Positions 7,870 to 17,576 of a stretch of DNA of 64,000 nucleotides are shown piece by piece. How positions within the stretch are numbered: the first letter of the stretch is position 1; every line of letters starts with the position of its first letter. The position numbers and the translations under genes were made by a program. Origin of the DNA: Candidatus Cloacimonetes bacterium HGW-Cloacimonetes-3 (GTDB lineage Bacteria; Cloacimonadota; Cloacimonadia; Cloacimonadales; Cloacimonadaceae); the NCBI GenBank assembly GCA_002840645.1, contig PHBO01000004.1, positions 1 through 64,000 on the forward strand, written 5' to 3'. Under the pieces are notes generated by a model that did not search any database, was not told the DNA's origin, and was given only the letters and a program-made list of their open reading frames with translations.

Positions 7870-10341
7870 TTAGCGGATTAAGGCCAGTTTGCCGCGCTTG
7901 GTGTTACCCTGTTCGTCCGAGACCACAAAGAAGTAAATCCCGCTGCCACAATCTTTAGCGGAAGTGCTCTTACCATTCCATTCGAAGCGGGAATAGCGGT
8001 TTTCCTTAATCACTACCACCAATGCACCGGAGGAATCGTATATCCTGCAAGTGCTTTCTCCGCCAGGAAGGCTGTCATTGGGAAGGTTTACAATTTGCAC
8101 AGTGTTGTTACCAGTGGGACGGAAGGGATTGGGGAATGCTTTCAGGCTGTTCAGGTCGGTTTCCGGCTTGACGGTGCGTCCAATTCTTAGGGTGTTTAAT
8201 CCATCCGGGGTGCCGATGAGGAGGTTGCCTTCCACGGGATCATAGCCCAGAGTGGTGATGTTATTGCTCAGCATAGGGTGATTGGGCTTGTAGAAATTAG
8301 TAAAGCGCTCCACTTCAGGATCGTACATGGTTAAGCCATTTTCCAGGCTGCCTATCCAGATGCGATTGAAGGGATCAAGCAGGATGGAAGTGGGAGTGGT
8401 GCGCACAGACCCAAAAAGACGCTCCTCGTCCACATAATACAGGATGTCATTTTGCCATGTGTTCGTGGTTGTGCTATAGCGAAAGCGCTTCACCATAGTG
8501 TCGTAACGGTACCAAGAGCTTTCGTTCCACATAAATAGACCGGTGCTGGCTGCTATCCAATGCTGCTTGCCTTCGTAAGGGGTGTTTACGGTAACTACGC
8601 CATAGACAATACAGTTCCTAAGCTCCGAGGGGGTTGGTATCACCCAGTGGATACCGTCAGTTACGGGTAGGGATGGATGATTCCAGATAATTAGCCCGAG
8701 GTCGTTATTGGTGCCAAAGAAGTATTTCTCACCATTAAAATAGGCAAACAAAGACCGCTGATTTACGCTGTTTTGAAGCCGAAAGTTCGTGATTAGGTTA
8801 TCATTGGAATCTACCACGCTTACCCCGCCATCGTAGCACAGCACCATCATATTGCCATCCCCCGCGGGGTAGATACCGGCAATAGTACTGGTTAGTAGGG
8901 TAGGGGGGGAGGTCTCTGGTCCCCAGGCACCGGTTTCGTGGTTCCAAGTTCTTATTCCGGAGCGTCTTAAAAGCTTCCATATATCGGTGCTTTCATCGTA
9001 GATAGATATGCCTGCCTTCCACCCGGTAGGACTGTTATTAATATCCCAGGTACCAAACCACTTGCGGTTACGACTATCCACGGCTACGGTGAGGATATTA
9101 TCCGTGTGAATGGGGCTGTTTGCCATGTCATAATTCCGCCAGATACCATTCTGGTATTTGCTTACCCCCAAGCTGCCCTTGCGTACGGGTTTAGGGGAGA
9201 TATATCCGCTGGCAATCCAGATGGCATTATTGTTATCGGTAACTATTTGGGTAATCTTAGGGAAGGCAATGCCGCTGGGTGTGAAGTTTAGCCATTCATT
9301 ACCGCTTTTCTGGTAGATGCCATCTCCCCAACTGCATAAATATAAGTGGTTATTAACAAACACAATGCGACTTATTGTCTTGGTTCCAAGCCCTGCTTCG
9401 CCTTCTGTCCAATGCTGCACAGTGCCATCCGGGTTTATCACCGAAAGCAGGATATTATTGGGGCGTAAGTAGCTGAGGGAATCTTCCTTCCATGCCCCAT
9501 AGGATACCCATAGCCTGTCGCTATCATCCAATGCCACAGAAGATATATCGCTGCCGCTAAGAAGGTTACTGGCACTGTATTGCAGCCACTGTCCGTTATC
9601 CATGGTAAGAGAGTTCACGTATACTTTTCCTTGTTGGGCAATGGCGATTTTGTTGGTGTTTATGGCGAGCTTGGAGCTTAGTCCTGCCGGAATAGGGCTG
9701 CCCGCACCATGCAGGCTTTGCCATGCGCTATCTGTGTTTATGGAAGCCAGGGGGATGTAGCTTAGCCCCAAGGAGGTGGAAACAAAGAGCTTGTTATCGG
9801 CAGTAAGCACCATATCTTCGATGTTATTGCCTGCCAAACCACCGGCGGTATTTTGGGCAGTGTATTGGTTCAGCATCAAGGGAAATCCTACTCCTGCGAG
9901 GTAATAGTAAGATGCTATTCCGGAAGGAGTTGCCACTAATACCGAGGATTGGTGTTCGATTATCTTGTTTACCCGGATAGAAGGCAAGCCCAGCTCGGGG
10001 GTCAAATATTGTGTACCGGCAGCACTCTGAATGGTTATCCCTGCATCGGAAGAGCCCATCCACAGGCTGTTAGAAAAGCCGATGTGGGCAATGCTGCGGA
10101 TGTCGTTTGATGCCAAGCCATTGCCTGTGTTAAGCAGAGAATCTTCTATATAATCCGCCAGGCTTTGGGGACTGGTGATGTTCGGCTTTAGTTTTACCAT
10201 GCCACCCCAGGAAGAGATGTAAATGTCGCTCCCGTTTATGTTGATATCATAAACGTGGTCTGTATTGGTGAAGGTTTGCCATGTAGCTGCCGATAGGGAT
10301 AAACCCAGCATGCAGATAAGGCTCAGCATTATATGTTTCAT
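7870..10341 (-). CDS. Secreted beta-propeller protein with C-terminal sorting domain
   Basis: The 823-residue protein has a signal peptide (MKHIMLSLICMLGLSLSAA). A long series of propeller repeats follows, of the two-component-regulator-propeller type, in which units such as LDPFNRIWIGSLENGLTMYD recur. The C-terminal domain of about 85 residues starts FPNPFRPTGNN and includes CRIYDSSGALV, FEWNGK and GSGIYFFVV. It matches the Por secretion/FlgD-like sorting module seen on two other proteins here. The propeller type is often found in sensor proteins, but no kinase domain is attached. It is the last gene of the minus operon and overlaps the WecA-like gene by four bases. Confidence 0.82.
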   Translation of the reverse strand: MKHIMLSLICMLGLSLSAATWQTFTNTDHVYDININGSDIYISSWGGMVKLKPNITSPQSLADYIEDSLLNTGNGLASNDIRSIAHIGFSNSLWMGSSDAGITIQSAAGTQYLTPELGLPSIRVNKIIEHQSSVLVATPSGIASYYYLAGVGFPLMLNQYTAQNTAGGLAGNNIEDMVLTADNKLFVSTSLGLSYIPLASINTDSAWQSLHGAGSPIPAGLSSKLAINTNKIAIAQQGKVYVNSLTMDNGQWLQYSASNLLSGSDISSVALDDSDRLWVSYGAWKEDSLSYLRPNNILLSVINPDGTVQHWTEGEAGLGTKTISRIVFVNNHLYLCSWGDGIYQKSGNEWLNFTPSGIAFPKITQIVTDNNNAIWIASGYISPKPVRKGSLGVSKYQNGIWRNYDMANSPIHTDNILTVAVDSRNRKWFGTWDINNSPTGWKAGISIYDESTDIWKLLRRSGIRTWNHETGAWGPETSPPTLLTSTIAGIYPAGDGNMMVLCYDGGVSVVDSNDNLITNFRLQNSVNQRSLFAYFNGEKYFFGTNNDLGLIIWNHPSLPVTDGIHWVIPTPSELRNCIVYGVVTVNTPYEGKQHWIAASTGLFMWNESSWYRYDTMVKRFRYSTTTNTWQNDILYYVDEERLFGSVRTTPTSILLDPFNRIWIGSLENGLTMYDPEVERFTNFYKPNHPMLSNNITTLGYDPVEGNLLIGTPDGLNTLRIGRTVKPETDLNSLKAFPNPFRPTGNNTVQIVNLPNDSLPGGESTCRIYDSSGALVVVIKENRYSRFEWNGKSTSAKDCGSGIYFFVVSDEQGNTKRGKLALIR

Positions 10342-11384
10342 TTCTTTTGCTCCTGACGCATAAGCATATACGCAATAACCACCATAAAAGCCAGCAATCC
10401 TAACAACACCGAAAACAGAATCTTCTTGGATGAAAAGGAAAAGCCGATTGCGATCAGCCCAAAAAGTAGTGTTACAATATACACGATAATCGAAATTGCC
10501 TTCTGGGAAAACCCAAAAGCAAGCATGGTGTGGTGAATATGTGCTTTATCAGCACGGAAGATGTTGCCAAACCGAACCCTGCGTACAACAGCCAAAGCCA
10601 CATCCAGCAAGGGAACAGCCATCACGGCGAGGGGGATCATAAGGGTCATGGACGTGATACCCTTAAATTGGGAGGAACCTGCTGTAGAGATGGCAGCGAT
10701 ATTTAGCCCGATAAACAGTGCTCCTGTTTCCCCCAGGAATATCTTGGCGGGGAAGAAGTTATAGAATAAAAAGGCGGAGCTACCCGCAAGCAGAAAAGCA
10801 CAAATGGTGATTACCAGCAGGTTGCCTTCCTTAATACCCACGATTAACAACACAGCACATACGATTGCGCTGATCCCGCTGGCAAGCCCATCCATCCCGT
10901 CTATCAAGTTAATAGCATTCAGGATGATCAGGTACCACAATATAGTTACGGGAAAGGACATCCAGCCAAGCACGAAGTGCTCGCCCAGAGGATTGGTGAG
11001 ATACAGCACGCGATAACCGATGAAATACATGATTACACCGATGCTCAATTGCCAAATCAGTTTGTAATTAGCATGGCTTTCATACTTATCGTCCCACAAG
11101 CCAAGGGCAATAGCAAGTAAGCCAACTCCGCTAAGCTGCAACAGCATCCTGCCCAAGGCAGGGTCGCCGCTAAGTAGGCCAAAGCTTGCCTGAGCGACAA
11201 TAATGGGAATGGCAAAGCATAAGCCACCGGCTTCGGGAATGGCGGTTTTATGAATGCGGCGTTCACTGGGCAGGGCAAGAATGTTATAGCGTCTGGATAT
11301 TTTAATATTAAATGGCAATAGCAGATGTGTAAGCAGGTGGATCACCACAAACTCGATAACTATCAGCAGGTAAAGCGGGTTCAC
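10338..11384 (-). CDS. WecA/TagO-type undecaprenyl-phosphate sugar-1-phosphate transferase
   Basis: An integral membrane enzyme of 348 residues with about ten hydrophobic segments, of the MraY/WecA family (GT4-type polyprenol-phosphate transferases). Conserved elements are GLWDDK, NAINLIDGMDGLASG, the cytoplasmic FLGETG loop and the HIHH motif near the C-terminus. It moves a HexNAc-1-phosphate from a UDP-sugar to undecaprenyl phosphate and so starts a glycan chain. The usual FLGDSG/T form has Glu in place of Asp here. Neighbouring glycosyltransferases in the same operon support a glycan-initiating role. Confidence 0.88.
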   Translation of the reverse strand: MNPLYLLIVIEFVVIHLLTHLLLPFNIKISRRYNILALPSERRIHKTAIPEAGGLCFAIPIIVAQASFGLLSGDPALGRMLLQLSGVGLLAIALGLWDDKYESHANYKLIWQLSIGVIMYFIGYRVLYLTNPLGEHFVLGWMSFPVTILWYLIILNAINLIDGMDGLASGISAIVCAVLLIVGIKEGNLLVITICAFLLAGSSAFLFYNFFPAKIFLGETGALFIGLNIAAISTAGSSQFKGITSMTLMIPLAVMAVPLLDVALAVVRRVRFGNIFRADKAHIHHTMLAFGFSQKAISIIVYIVTLLFGLIAIGFSFSSKKILFSVLLGLLAFMVVIAYMLMRQEQKK

Positions 11385-11388
11385 TATG

Positions 11389-12498
11389 CTAACCTCTGTA
11401 CAGTGCCGTGTAAGATGCTATCATGGCGGGATAGTTGCACAGCTCAGTTATTCGTTTTGCGGCATGCTTCCCCTTTTCATAGGCGGGCTGGAAGTTCCCG
11501 GCTAGCTGCACAAACAGGTTTGTTAGTGCGGCATCATCATCCAAAGTAACAAGATAGCCGCTCTCCTCATCCACCAATTCTCTTATGGATGGGATATCCG
11601 AGCCGATCACGGGTAAGCCGGAGCTCATAGCTTCGATGATGCTGAAGGGTTGAGCTTCCCAACGCGAGTACAGCACGAAAGCGTTAAACACCTTCAGCCA
11701 CGGCACAATATCGCTGTCCCAACCGGGAAGCAGGATTTGCCCGCTCACATTGTAGCTATGCACAATGGTTTGGCACAGCTCAAAGTGCTCGCCATCGCCA
11801 AGGATTATAAAGCGTAGTTTAGGCGTTAGCGCGCAGGCTTTACATGCTGCGGTGATCAGCCGAATAACGTTCTTCTGGGTGGAAAACCGCAGGGTAGAGC
11901 CAATAATAACCTCAGCATCAGGCAGTTTCCGTCCAGCGGCAATATGTCCCAGTTGTGCGGTTAATGCAGGAGGGATGGCGTTATATATCGTGCTTGCCTT
12001 GGCTGCGGGTAACAGATGCATGCTGAGGCACTTCTCTCTCTCGCAGTTGTTTACAAACACCGTTTTATGTCCGATGTAATTACCCACAAACTCCATAAGC
12101 GCGTAAAAGCGGTAAGCATAGGGCGATTGGCTATCCTGAAAGGCAGTTCCATGCTCTGTGTGCACAATCAGCTTCACTCCACACAACCGCGCTGCAAGGC
12201 GTCCCAATAAGCCCGGTTTGGAGCTGTTGGTGTGCACTATATCAAACTTATGGCGCAGCAACAGCCACAACAGATGAACAAAGGTTAAGGTATCTGATAT
12301 GGAGATGGGGTGTCTGAAGGTTGGCAGCGGGATAAAGCGGTATCCGCGCTGGATCACTTCTGCGCAGAATTCACCCCCGGGCTTGGCTGCCACATAAATG
12401 CTGAATTCGTTCTTATCCAGCCCATCCAGCAAGTGCAGGCTAAAGCGCTGCACTCCCGATAGCAAGGGGAGTAACTGGATGTGGAGCAGTTTCTTCAT
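11389..12498 (-). CDS. Glycosyltransferase family 4 (GT-B fold)
   Basis: The 369-residue enzyme starts with the GT4 N-terminal segment (LLHIQLLPLLSGVQRFSLHL) that binds the acceptor. It carries the Glu-containing donor motif SRWEAQPFSIIEAMSSGLPV near residue 285. HTNSSKPGLLGRLAARLCG and HTEHG are typical of lipid-linked glycan glycosyltransferases. It would add a sugar to the undecaprenyl-linked product of the WecA-like enzyme four bases downstream. Its ATG overlaps the preceding gene by four bases. Sugar specificity cannot be read from sequence. Confidence 0.88.
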   Translation of the reverse strand: MKKLLHIQLLPLLSGVQRFSLHLLDGLDKNEFSIYVAAKPGGEFCAEVIQRGYRFIPLPTFRHPISISDTLTFVHLLWLLLRHKFDIVHTNSSKPGLLGRLAARLCGVKLIVHTEHGTAFQDSQSPYAYRFYALMEFVGNYIGHKTVFVNNCEREKCLSMHLLPAAKASTIYNAIPPALTAQLGHIAAGRKLPDAEVIIGSTLRFSTQKNVIRLITAACKACALTPKLRFIILGDGEHFELCQTIVHSYNVSGQILLPGWDSDIVPWLKVFNAFVLYSRWEAQPFSIIEAMSSGLPVIGSDIPSIRELVDEESGYLVTLDDDAALTNLFVQLAGNFQPAYEKGKHAAKRITELCNYPAMIASYTALYRG

Positions 12499-14162
12499 GC
12501 GTTTTTATTAAGGCGGATCACTGCGATAGAATCGGCTTTCACGTTAGTAAAATGGACGGTATTACCCTCAAATTTGGCACTAACACCCACAATTTCCTGT
12601 ATCTTGGGATCACCATGAACGCTCAGCACGAAGCTATCCAAATCGTCTGGGAAAATGATGCTAATTTCATATTCGCCTTCATCTATAGTAACGTTGCGGC
12701 GTTTTTCCCACCAGGTTGCGATCTCCGCTGCGGTAGCCAGATAGTTATTACCGCTTTTCACCAAAGCAAGGATATAGGCATAAAGCTTGTTACAGTAATG
12801 AATATCGCTGTAACTGGCGATGGAGAAATCCACACTGAATATCCCGTGAGAACGGGTAGCCTGATGGTAGAACTTCTTTATCTGGTGTTTGGCATCTTCA
12901 AGCTGCACCAGCTTATGTTTGTTTAGTTTTAAGTGCTTGTCGCAGTATAGGGTAGGTAATTCCAGATATTCTGCTCGGTTGCCGGATATCCAGGGGTTCC
13001 AGGGCAGGGAAATACCTTTGATAAACCCTGGCGCACTGTGAAAGGCAGTGCTTTGGCTGAAACTTGGGGAAATCTTGTTTAGCAAATCACGGGTGGTTTC
13101 ATTGCTTTTAAAACCACACATGCGAACCCCGATTTGCTCCTTATTTAACTGATGCAAAAGGATTTGCTTGCGGGTAAGGAAGTCGTCCCTATTTAGCTTA
13201 TCAGCAGTGGCGAGCAGGGCAATATCGTTTCCTTCGCGGATTATCTGCTGTAGTTCTTCCTGCAAATCGGCGTCTTCCAGGCTGTAATCTATATCTTCAC
13301 ACGGCTCTGTGGCAAGAAAGTAGGTGCTGCGGCAGTTGGAATCCCGTTCCAGTTGGCGAAACTCTGCAAAATTCCAGTAAAGCTCATAGTTTGTAAACAG
13401 ATACTTCATTTTTCCGGCGATGTTGTGCCCCAGCTGTTTCCATTTCAGGCTGAAAAGCATTGCCAGATCATCCGCCACGGACAGCACCAGTGACGACAAA
13501 TCCCACTTCTGCAGGTCGTCTATGCTATGCGACAGCATTACGGCAGATTGCTGAGCTGCAGGCCAAAACAGCTTTTGGGCGATGAAGCTTTTTTTTGCAC
13601 GGCAATGTTCTTTAATCATGCTATCCACCAGCCACAACAGGTTATCCACAATGGGTGTTTCGCGATAGTTAAAAAATGCGCCGGCAGAATCAGGGTAGTA
13701 GCCGCCTTGCAGAGCCTGAGAATCTGTACTTTCCTCCAGATTGGCAAGATGGAAGAATATGTTGCCCACCAGATCAAAATTGATCTTACCGCCATTAACG
13801 TCTGTTTCGCTATAGTTTTCGGCAAGGTACTCAAATTTGCGTGCCGAGATTACAGGGGTAACGGACAGCAGCTTAACCTCGCGCAAACTACGGCGCAAGC
13901 GGTCAGCAGTATAGGCTTTGGGGTCGTACAGTTCAAAATCGCAGGGGATGAAGAAGGTTATATAATACTTGGCTAATTCCTTCAATTCTTCCGGTGTTGG
14001 CTCGGTGAGACCATAGATTAAGAAGATGTCATTAGATTTTAGTTCTTTTGTGTCTGTTATAAAACGAATTCTGTATCCCAGACTGTCGAAAATGAAACGA
14101 AACGCATACTTCATTTCCTTGTGAAAGCGTGATAGTTTGGGGTCTATGATTATTGATACCAT
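12495..14162 (-). CDS. Divergent polysaccharide deacetylase-like protein, 555 aa
   Basis: The N-terminal 150 residues are alpha/beta and unassigned. From about residue 205 the segment AVMLSHSIDDLQKW resembles motif 1 of NodB-fold deacetylases in the long T/S-H-D/S-V/I-D-D variant of cell-surface deacetylases. Later segments (GNDIALLATADKL, GVRMCGFKSN, HGIFSVDFSI) fit the rest of such a barrel but lack the clear His-x3-His metal site. A beta-sandwich-like tail ends the protein. First gene of the minus-strand glycan operon; it overlaps the GT4 gene by four bases. Deacetylase activity is uncertain. Confidence 0.6.
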   Translation of the reverse strand: MVSIIIDPKLSRFHKEMKYAFRFIFDSLGYRIRFITDTKELKSNDIFLIYGLTEPTPEELKELAKYYITFFIPCDFELYDPKAYTADRLRRSLREVKLLSVTPVISARKFEYLAENYSETDVNGGKINFDLVGNIFFHLANLEESTDSQALQGGYYPDSAGAFFNYRETPIVDNLLWLVDSMIKEHCRAKKSFIAQKLFWPAAQQSAVMLSHSIDDLQKWDLSSLVLSVADDLAMLFSLKWKQLGHNIAGKMKYLFTNYELYWNFAEFRQLERDSNCRSTYFLATEPCEDIDYSLEDADLQEELQQIIREGNDIALLATADKLNRDDFLTRKQILLHQLNKEQIGVRMCGFKSNETTRDLLNKISPSFSQSTAFHSAPGFIKGISLPWNPWISGNRAEYLELPTLYCDKHLKLNKHKLVQLEDAKHQIKKFYHQATRSHGIFSVDFSIASYSDIHYCNKLYAYILALVKSGNNYLATAAEIATWWEKRRNVTIDEGEYEISIIFPDDLDSFVLSVHGDPKIQEIVGVSAKFEGNTVHFTNVKADSIAVIRLNKNA

Positions 14163-14415
14163 GAGTATTTCTTTACCGCCAATTCCATTTTGTGGCAGGA
14201 GATAATTGTTTCATGCTGCTGTCAAGTGAAATCCTAACTTATCGCTACAAATCTATAAAACAGGTATTATTGTAAAGGAATTTCCATCCTTGTTCCTTGC
14301 GAGCAAAACGCTTTCAAACTTCACAAAGAGATGTTTAGGTCAGGTATGCTAAGGGTTATCCTGCACGTAAGCATGATGTAAGCAATTGGAAACATGAAGC
14401 AATAGCGGTAGCATT

Positions 14416-14452
14416 GCCCACCCATTGCCCTCTTTGTGGGCAATGGGTGGGC
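14416..14452 (+). repeat. Intergenic palindromic repeat, family B
   Basis: GCCCACCCATTGCCC (14416-14430) and GGGCAATGGGTGGGC (14438-14452) are perfect 15-bp arms with the loop TCTTTGT. The trailing segment is diverged compared with other copies. 14163-14415 contains no gene and no other clear signal. Confidence 0.75.
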
Positions 14453-14471
14453 TATAATAGGACAATCCTCG

Positions 14472-14558
14472 TAGGGGCGGATCCCCGTGTCCGCCCTAAA
14501 CATAATCATGACAAGCGACAGACAGATACAATAGGGCAGACACAGGGGTCTGCCCCTA
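14472..14558 (+). repeat. Inverted pair of family C hairpin repeats
   Basis: An inverted copy (TAGGGGCGGATCCCCGTGTC..., 14472-14497) and a direct copy (GGGCAGAC/GTCTGCCC, 14534-14555, then CTA) flank about 36 bp. Together they look like a small inverted-repeat element. The group II intron starts at the base after CCCCTA of the direct copy. Confidence 0.65.
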
Positions 14559-16430
14559 GTGCGCCTGTGAGCGCTACATATCAGAAGGGTGAGAGTCCCT
14601 TTCAGAGTAACGTCAAGCTCTGTAGCTGAAGGTAACTGCGTCACCGTGAGGTGGGGTGGAGAGCAACCGGAAGCGAAAGACCAGTCCGTAGGATAACGAA
14701 CTCGATTCGGCAGGATAAGTTGTCGAGCCTCCTAAGGGAAGGTGAAGACTAAAACCTGGAAATGGCACAGCGGGTGGAACTGCTGTCTCCCTTCGGGAAA
14801 GCCTGAGTGGTTGAAGAACGTAAATACAAGCCAACTCAGGAGCTATCATGTGGTTGGAGACGGAATGGTCGGGAAGGTAAGTATCGTTAAGCAGGGAGAC
14901 CTGTCAGTTGAATGAGAGACTGACAGGAGTCAGAGTGTCCATATTAGCGTTGATACTTGGGACAACATAACCCAAGAGGAGCAAAGGGACACAGGAAAAC
15001 AGATTTTGATAAGGAGTATCAATGGAAGAGCAACGTTCGTCAGTGCCGGAAACGGCTACACAAGAGCGAAATATCCCTTCCCGCTGGGACTGGGTAGAAC
15101 CATTAGTATGGACGGACAAAATGCTGGCAGCCCTCGAGAGAGGAGTCAAAGGTGGAAAGTGGTTCAGTTTGATTGACAAGGTGTGGAGTATTCCAAACCT
15201 GCAATCAGCCTGGAAGAAGGTAGCGTCAAACCGAGGCAGTGCGGGTATTGATAACGTAAGTATCAAGCACTACCGGAGGCACGCAGAACAACGTCTTAAC
15301 CGCACCTCAGAGCTACTGAAGCATGATAAGTATCAACCAGCCGGTGTTAAGCGGGTCTGGATTGACAAAGCAGGTAGCAAAGAGAAGAGACCATTGGGAA
15401 TACCAACTGTTACAGACAGGGTGGTGCAAACCGCATTACGCAACGTCATAGAGCCTATCTTTGAGTTAGAATTCTCGGAATATAGTTACGGCTTCCGTCC
15501 CCACAGATCATGTAAAGATGCCCTCAGAAGAGTCGATGGACTACTGAAGATAGGCTACAAATATGTGGTGGATGCAGACCTGAAAGGATACTTTGATAGT
15601 ATCCCGCAGGATAGGCTGATGAAACTGGTGGAAGAGAAGATAGCCGATAGCCGGGTTCTGGATTTGTTGAATAAGTATCTCTCGCAGAAAGTGATAGATA
15701 CAGCAGCAAGCTGGATACCGGAAACAGGCACCCCTCAAGGAGCGGTAATAAGTCCACTGCTTGCCAATATCTATCTGAATCCTTTGGATTGGAAGATGGC
15801 AGTTAGCGACTTTGCCATGACCCGCTATGCGGATGATTTTGTGGTGATGTGCAAAACACAGGCAGAAGCAGAAATAGCACTGGAAATGATCAAGGAGTGG
15901 ACGGAATCAGTAGGTTTGACCCTACACCCGACCAAAACCAAGATCGTTAATGCCGATGAGGACATCTTTGAATTTCTTGGTTACAAATTCAAGCAAGGGA
16001 TGAAGTTCCCGAGTGACAAGAGTATCACGAAGTTCAGGGACAATATCAGAAAGCAAACCAGACGCACGAATGCTCACAGCCTGCGAACCATCATCGAAAG
16101 GATAAAACCAATCCAAAGAGGTTGGTTTGAGTATTTCAAGCATTGTCACAAGTGCAGCTTCCCCGAACAAGACAGTTGGGTAAGACGCAGACTTCGGAGC
16201 ATCCTGAAAAAGCGGAAGAAACGCAGAGGTATAGCGACAAACATGGAAAACTTCCGATACCCCAATAAAACCTTTGATAACTGTGGGTTCTTCTCACTCG
16301 TCAGAGCCCATAGCGAATTATGCCGGTCTCTTAAATGAGATACCTGTTTTCTGGAGAGCCGTATGCGGGAGAACCGCACGTACGGTTCGGAGGGAGGGGT
16401 GTCCAGTAATGGGTACACCCCTACCCCTAT
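14559..16430 (+). mobile_element. Group II intron with maturase ORF
   Basis: The 5' end GTGCGCC is a standard bacterial group II start. The following 460 bases hold the structured domains I-IV 5' part (for example GGGTGAGAGTCCC). The maturase gene lies in domain IV. Domain V is at 16356-16388 (GAGCCGTATGCGGGAGAACC... to CGTACGGTTC) and the domain VI stem at about 16391-16427. The 3' end TAT at 16430 is set by comparison with the empty repeat at 2140-2167: exon sequences CCCCTA and CAG join across the intron. The total is 1872 bases and all parts look intact. Confidence 0.9.
15022..16338 (+). CDS. ltrA: Group II intron reverse transcriptase/maturase
   Basis: The 438-residue protein has RT motifs in order: NRGSAGIDNVS (near 70), PLGIPTVTDRVVQTAL, SYGFRPHRSCKDAL, VVDADLKGYFDSI, GTPQGAVISPLLANIYL and the catalytic YADD at 269-272. 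The maturase X domain contains IQRGWFEYF. There is no C-terminal HNH endonuclease, so mobility would rely on reverse splicing without second-strand cleavage. GATAAGGAGT precedes the ATG. It lies in domain IV of the intron and needs the intron RNA to act. Confidence 0.95.
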   Translation: MEEQRSSVPETATQERNIPSRWDWVEPLVWTDKMLAALERGVKGGKWFSLIDKVWSIPNLQSAWKKVASNRGSAGIDNVSIKHYRRHAEQRLNRTSELLKHDKYQPAGVKRVWIDKAGSKEKRPLGIPTVTDRVVQTALRNVIEPIFELEFSEYSYGFRPHRSCKDALRRVDGLLKIGYKYVVDADLKGYFDSIPQDRLMKLVEEKIADSRVLDLLNKYLSQKVIDTAASWIPETGTPQGAVISPLLANIYLNPLDWKMAVSDFAMTRYADDFVVMCKTQAEAEIALEMIKEWTESVGLTLHPTKTKIVNADEDIFEFLGYKFKQGMKFPSDKSITKFRDNIRKQTRRTNAHSLRTIIERIKPIQRGWFEYFKHCHKCSFPEQDSWVRRRLRSILKKRKKRRGIATNMENFRYPNKTFDNCGFFSLVRAHSELCRSLK

Positions 16431-16461
16431 CAGGTTTCACTTGGCACGAAATAACTAAACC

Positions 16462-16490
16462 GGAGTAGCAGGCATCTTGCCTACTGCTCC
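16462..16490 (+). repeat. Short hairpin repeat after the intron
   Basis: GGAGTAGCAGGCA pairs with TGCCTACTGCTCC with one wobble and one mismatch. It has the look of a small dispersed repeat; no other copy is visible in this window. There is no T tract, so it is unlikely to be a terminator. Confidence 0.45.
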
Positions 16491-16502
16491 AGTTGCTAAC
16501 AT

Positions 16503-16530
16503 TTGTCCTCCACACTATTATATGGGGATG
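16503..16530 (+). repeat. Short dispersed repeat, family D
   Basis: Second copy of the element at 2100-2128. TGTCC, CCACACTA, TAT and GGGAT are kept in register. The rest of the gap up to rmlA (16531-16691) shows nothing else I can identify. Confidence 0.5.
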
Positions 16531-16691
16531 TAAAACAGGCAATCCAATATCCCCCAGTTAAGAAATAAATTGACAGCATGAGGCTATTAGCCATAAAGGA
16601 AATATCTGGAAAAATAAGTGAGATAAGCAAGGAGCTGATCCAATAACAGGTGGAAAGCCAGTAAAAAAGCACATAGCTCCCGGAATGAAAT

Positions 16692-17549
16692 ATGAAAGGT
16701 ATTATACTCGCCGGTGGTGCCGGCACCCGTTTACACCCGCTGACCATAGCGGTTAGCAAGCAGTTGATGCCGGTTTACGATAAACCGATGATCTACTATC
16801 CTCTTTCGGTGCTGATGCTGGCGGGGATACGCGAAGTGCTGATCATCACCACTCCGGAGGAGCAGGGCAGCTTTATAAAGCTGTTGGGCGACGGCAGCCA
16901 ACTGGGGATGAAGTTCAGCTATGTAAAGCAGGAAGTTCCCAACGGCTTGGCGCAGGCGTTTGTGCTGGGCGCGGAGTTTATTGGCACTGACAGCGTTTGC
17001 CTTATCTTGGGCGATAATATCTTCTACGGTGCGGATATTCAGGGCAGGCTGGGGGAATGTATTGCTCCCGATGGGGCGATAATAACCGCTTACCCCGTGG
17101 TGGATCCGCAGCGCTATGGTGTGGTGGAATTCGCTTCCTGCGGTAAAGTGCTTTCTCTGGAAGAAAAGCCGCAACAGCCCAAATCCAACTATGCGGTGCC
17201 CGGCTTATATTTTTACGATAACAGCGTGGTGGAGATCGCCCGCAAGATACTGCCCTCCGCCCGTGGCGAATACGAGATAACGGATGTGAACAAAGCCTAT
17301 CTGGAGATGGGCAAGCTAAACGTACTGGTGTTCGGGCGCGGCTATGCCTGGCTGGATACCGGAACGTTTGAATCCCTGTTGCAGGCATCGCAGTTCATTG
17401 CGGTGATAGAGCAACGGCAGGGCTTCAAGATCGGCTGTATAGAAGAGATCGCCTTCCGTAAAGGCTTTATAGACAAGGCAAAGCTGTTGCAGATTGCCGA
17501 ACCGATCAGAAAAAGCGGATATGGAGAATATCTGCTTAGCCTGTCCTAA
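16692..17549 (+). CDS. rmlA: Glucose-1-phosphate thymidylyltransferase
   Basis: Makes dTDP-glucose from dTTP and glucose-1-phosphate, the entry to dTDP-deoxysugars. The 285-residue protein begins [17 protein letters not shown] (nucleotide-binding loop with catalytic Arg) and contains [19 protein letters not shown] (metal-binding Asp) and [11 protein letters not shown]. The length is normal for RmlA. rmlB, rmlC and rmlD do not follow. Instead the next genes are for a 3-amino sugar, so dTDP-glucose 4,6-dehydratase must be encoded elsewhere. Confidence 0.95.
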   Translation: MKGIILAGGAGTRLHPLTIAVSKQLMPVYDKPMIYYPLSVLMLAGIREVLIITTPEEQGSFIKLLGDGSQLGMKFSYVKQEVPNGLAQAFVLGAEFIGTDSVCLILGDNIFYGADIQGRLGECIAPDGAIITAYPVVDPQRYGVVEFASCGKVLSLEEKPQQPKSNYAVPGLYFYDNSVVEIARKILPSARGEYEITDVNKAYLEMGKLNVLVFGRGYAWLDTGTFESLLQASQFIAVIEQRQGFKIGCIEEIAFRKGFIDKAKLLQIAEPIRKSGYGEYLLSLS

Positions 17550-17576
17550 AGAAAAGCAAGCATACAAGAGGTTGTT

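Noticed and set aside
14559-16430. Prophage or diversity-generating retroelement around the reverse transcriptase
   Set aside because: The RT has maturase motifs and sits in a complete group II intron with domains V and VI; no template repeat, variable repeat or phage gene is present.
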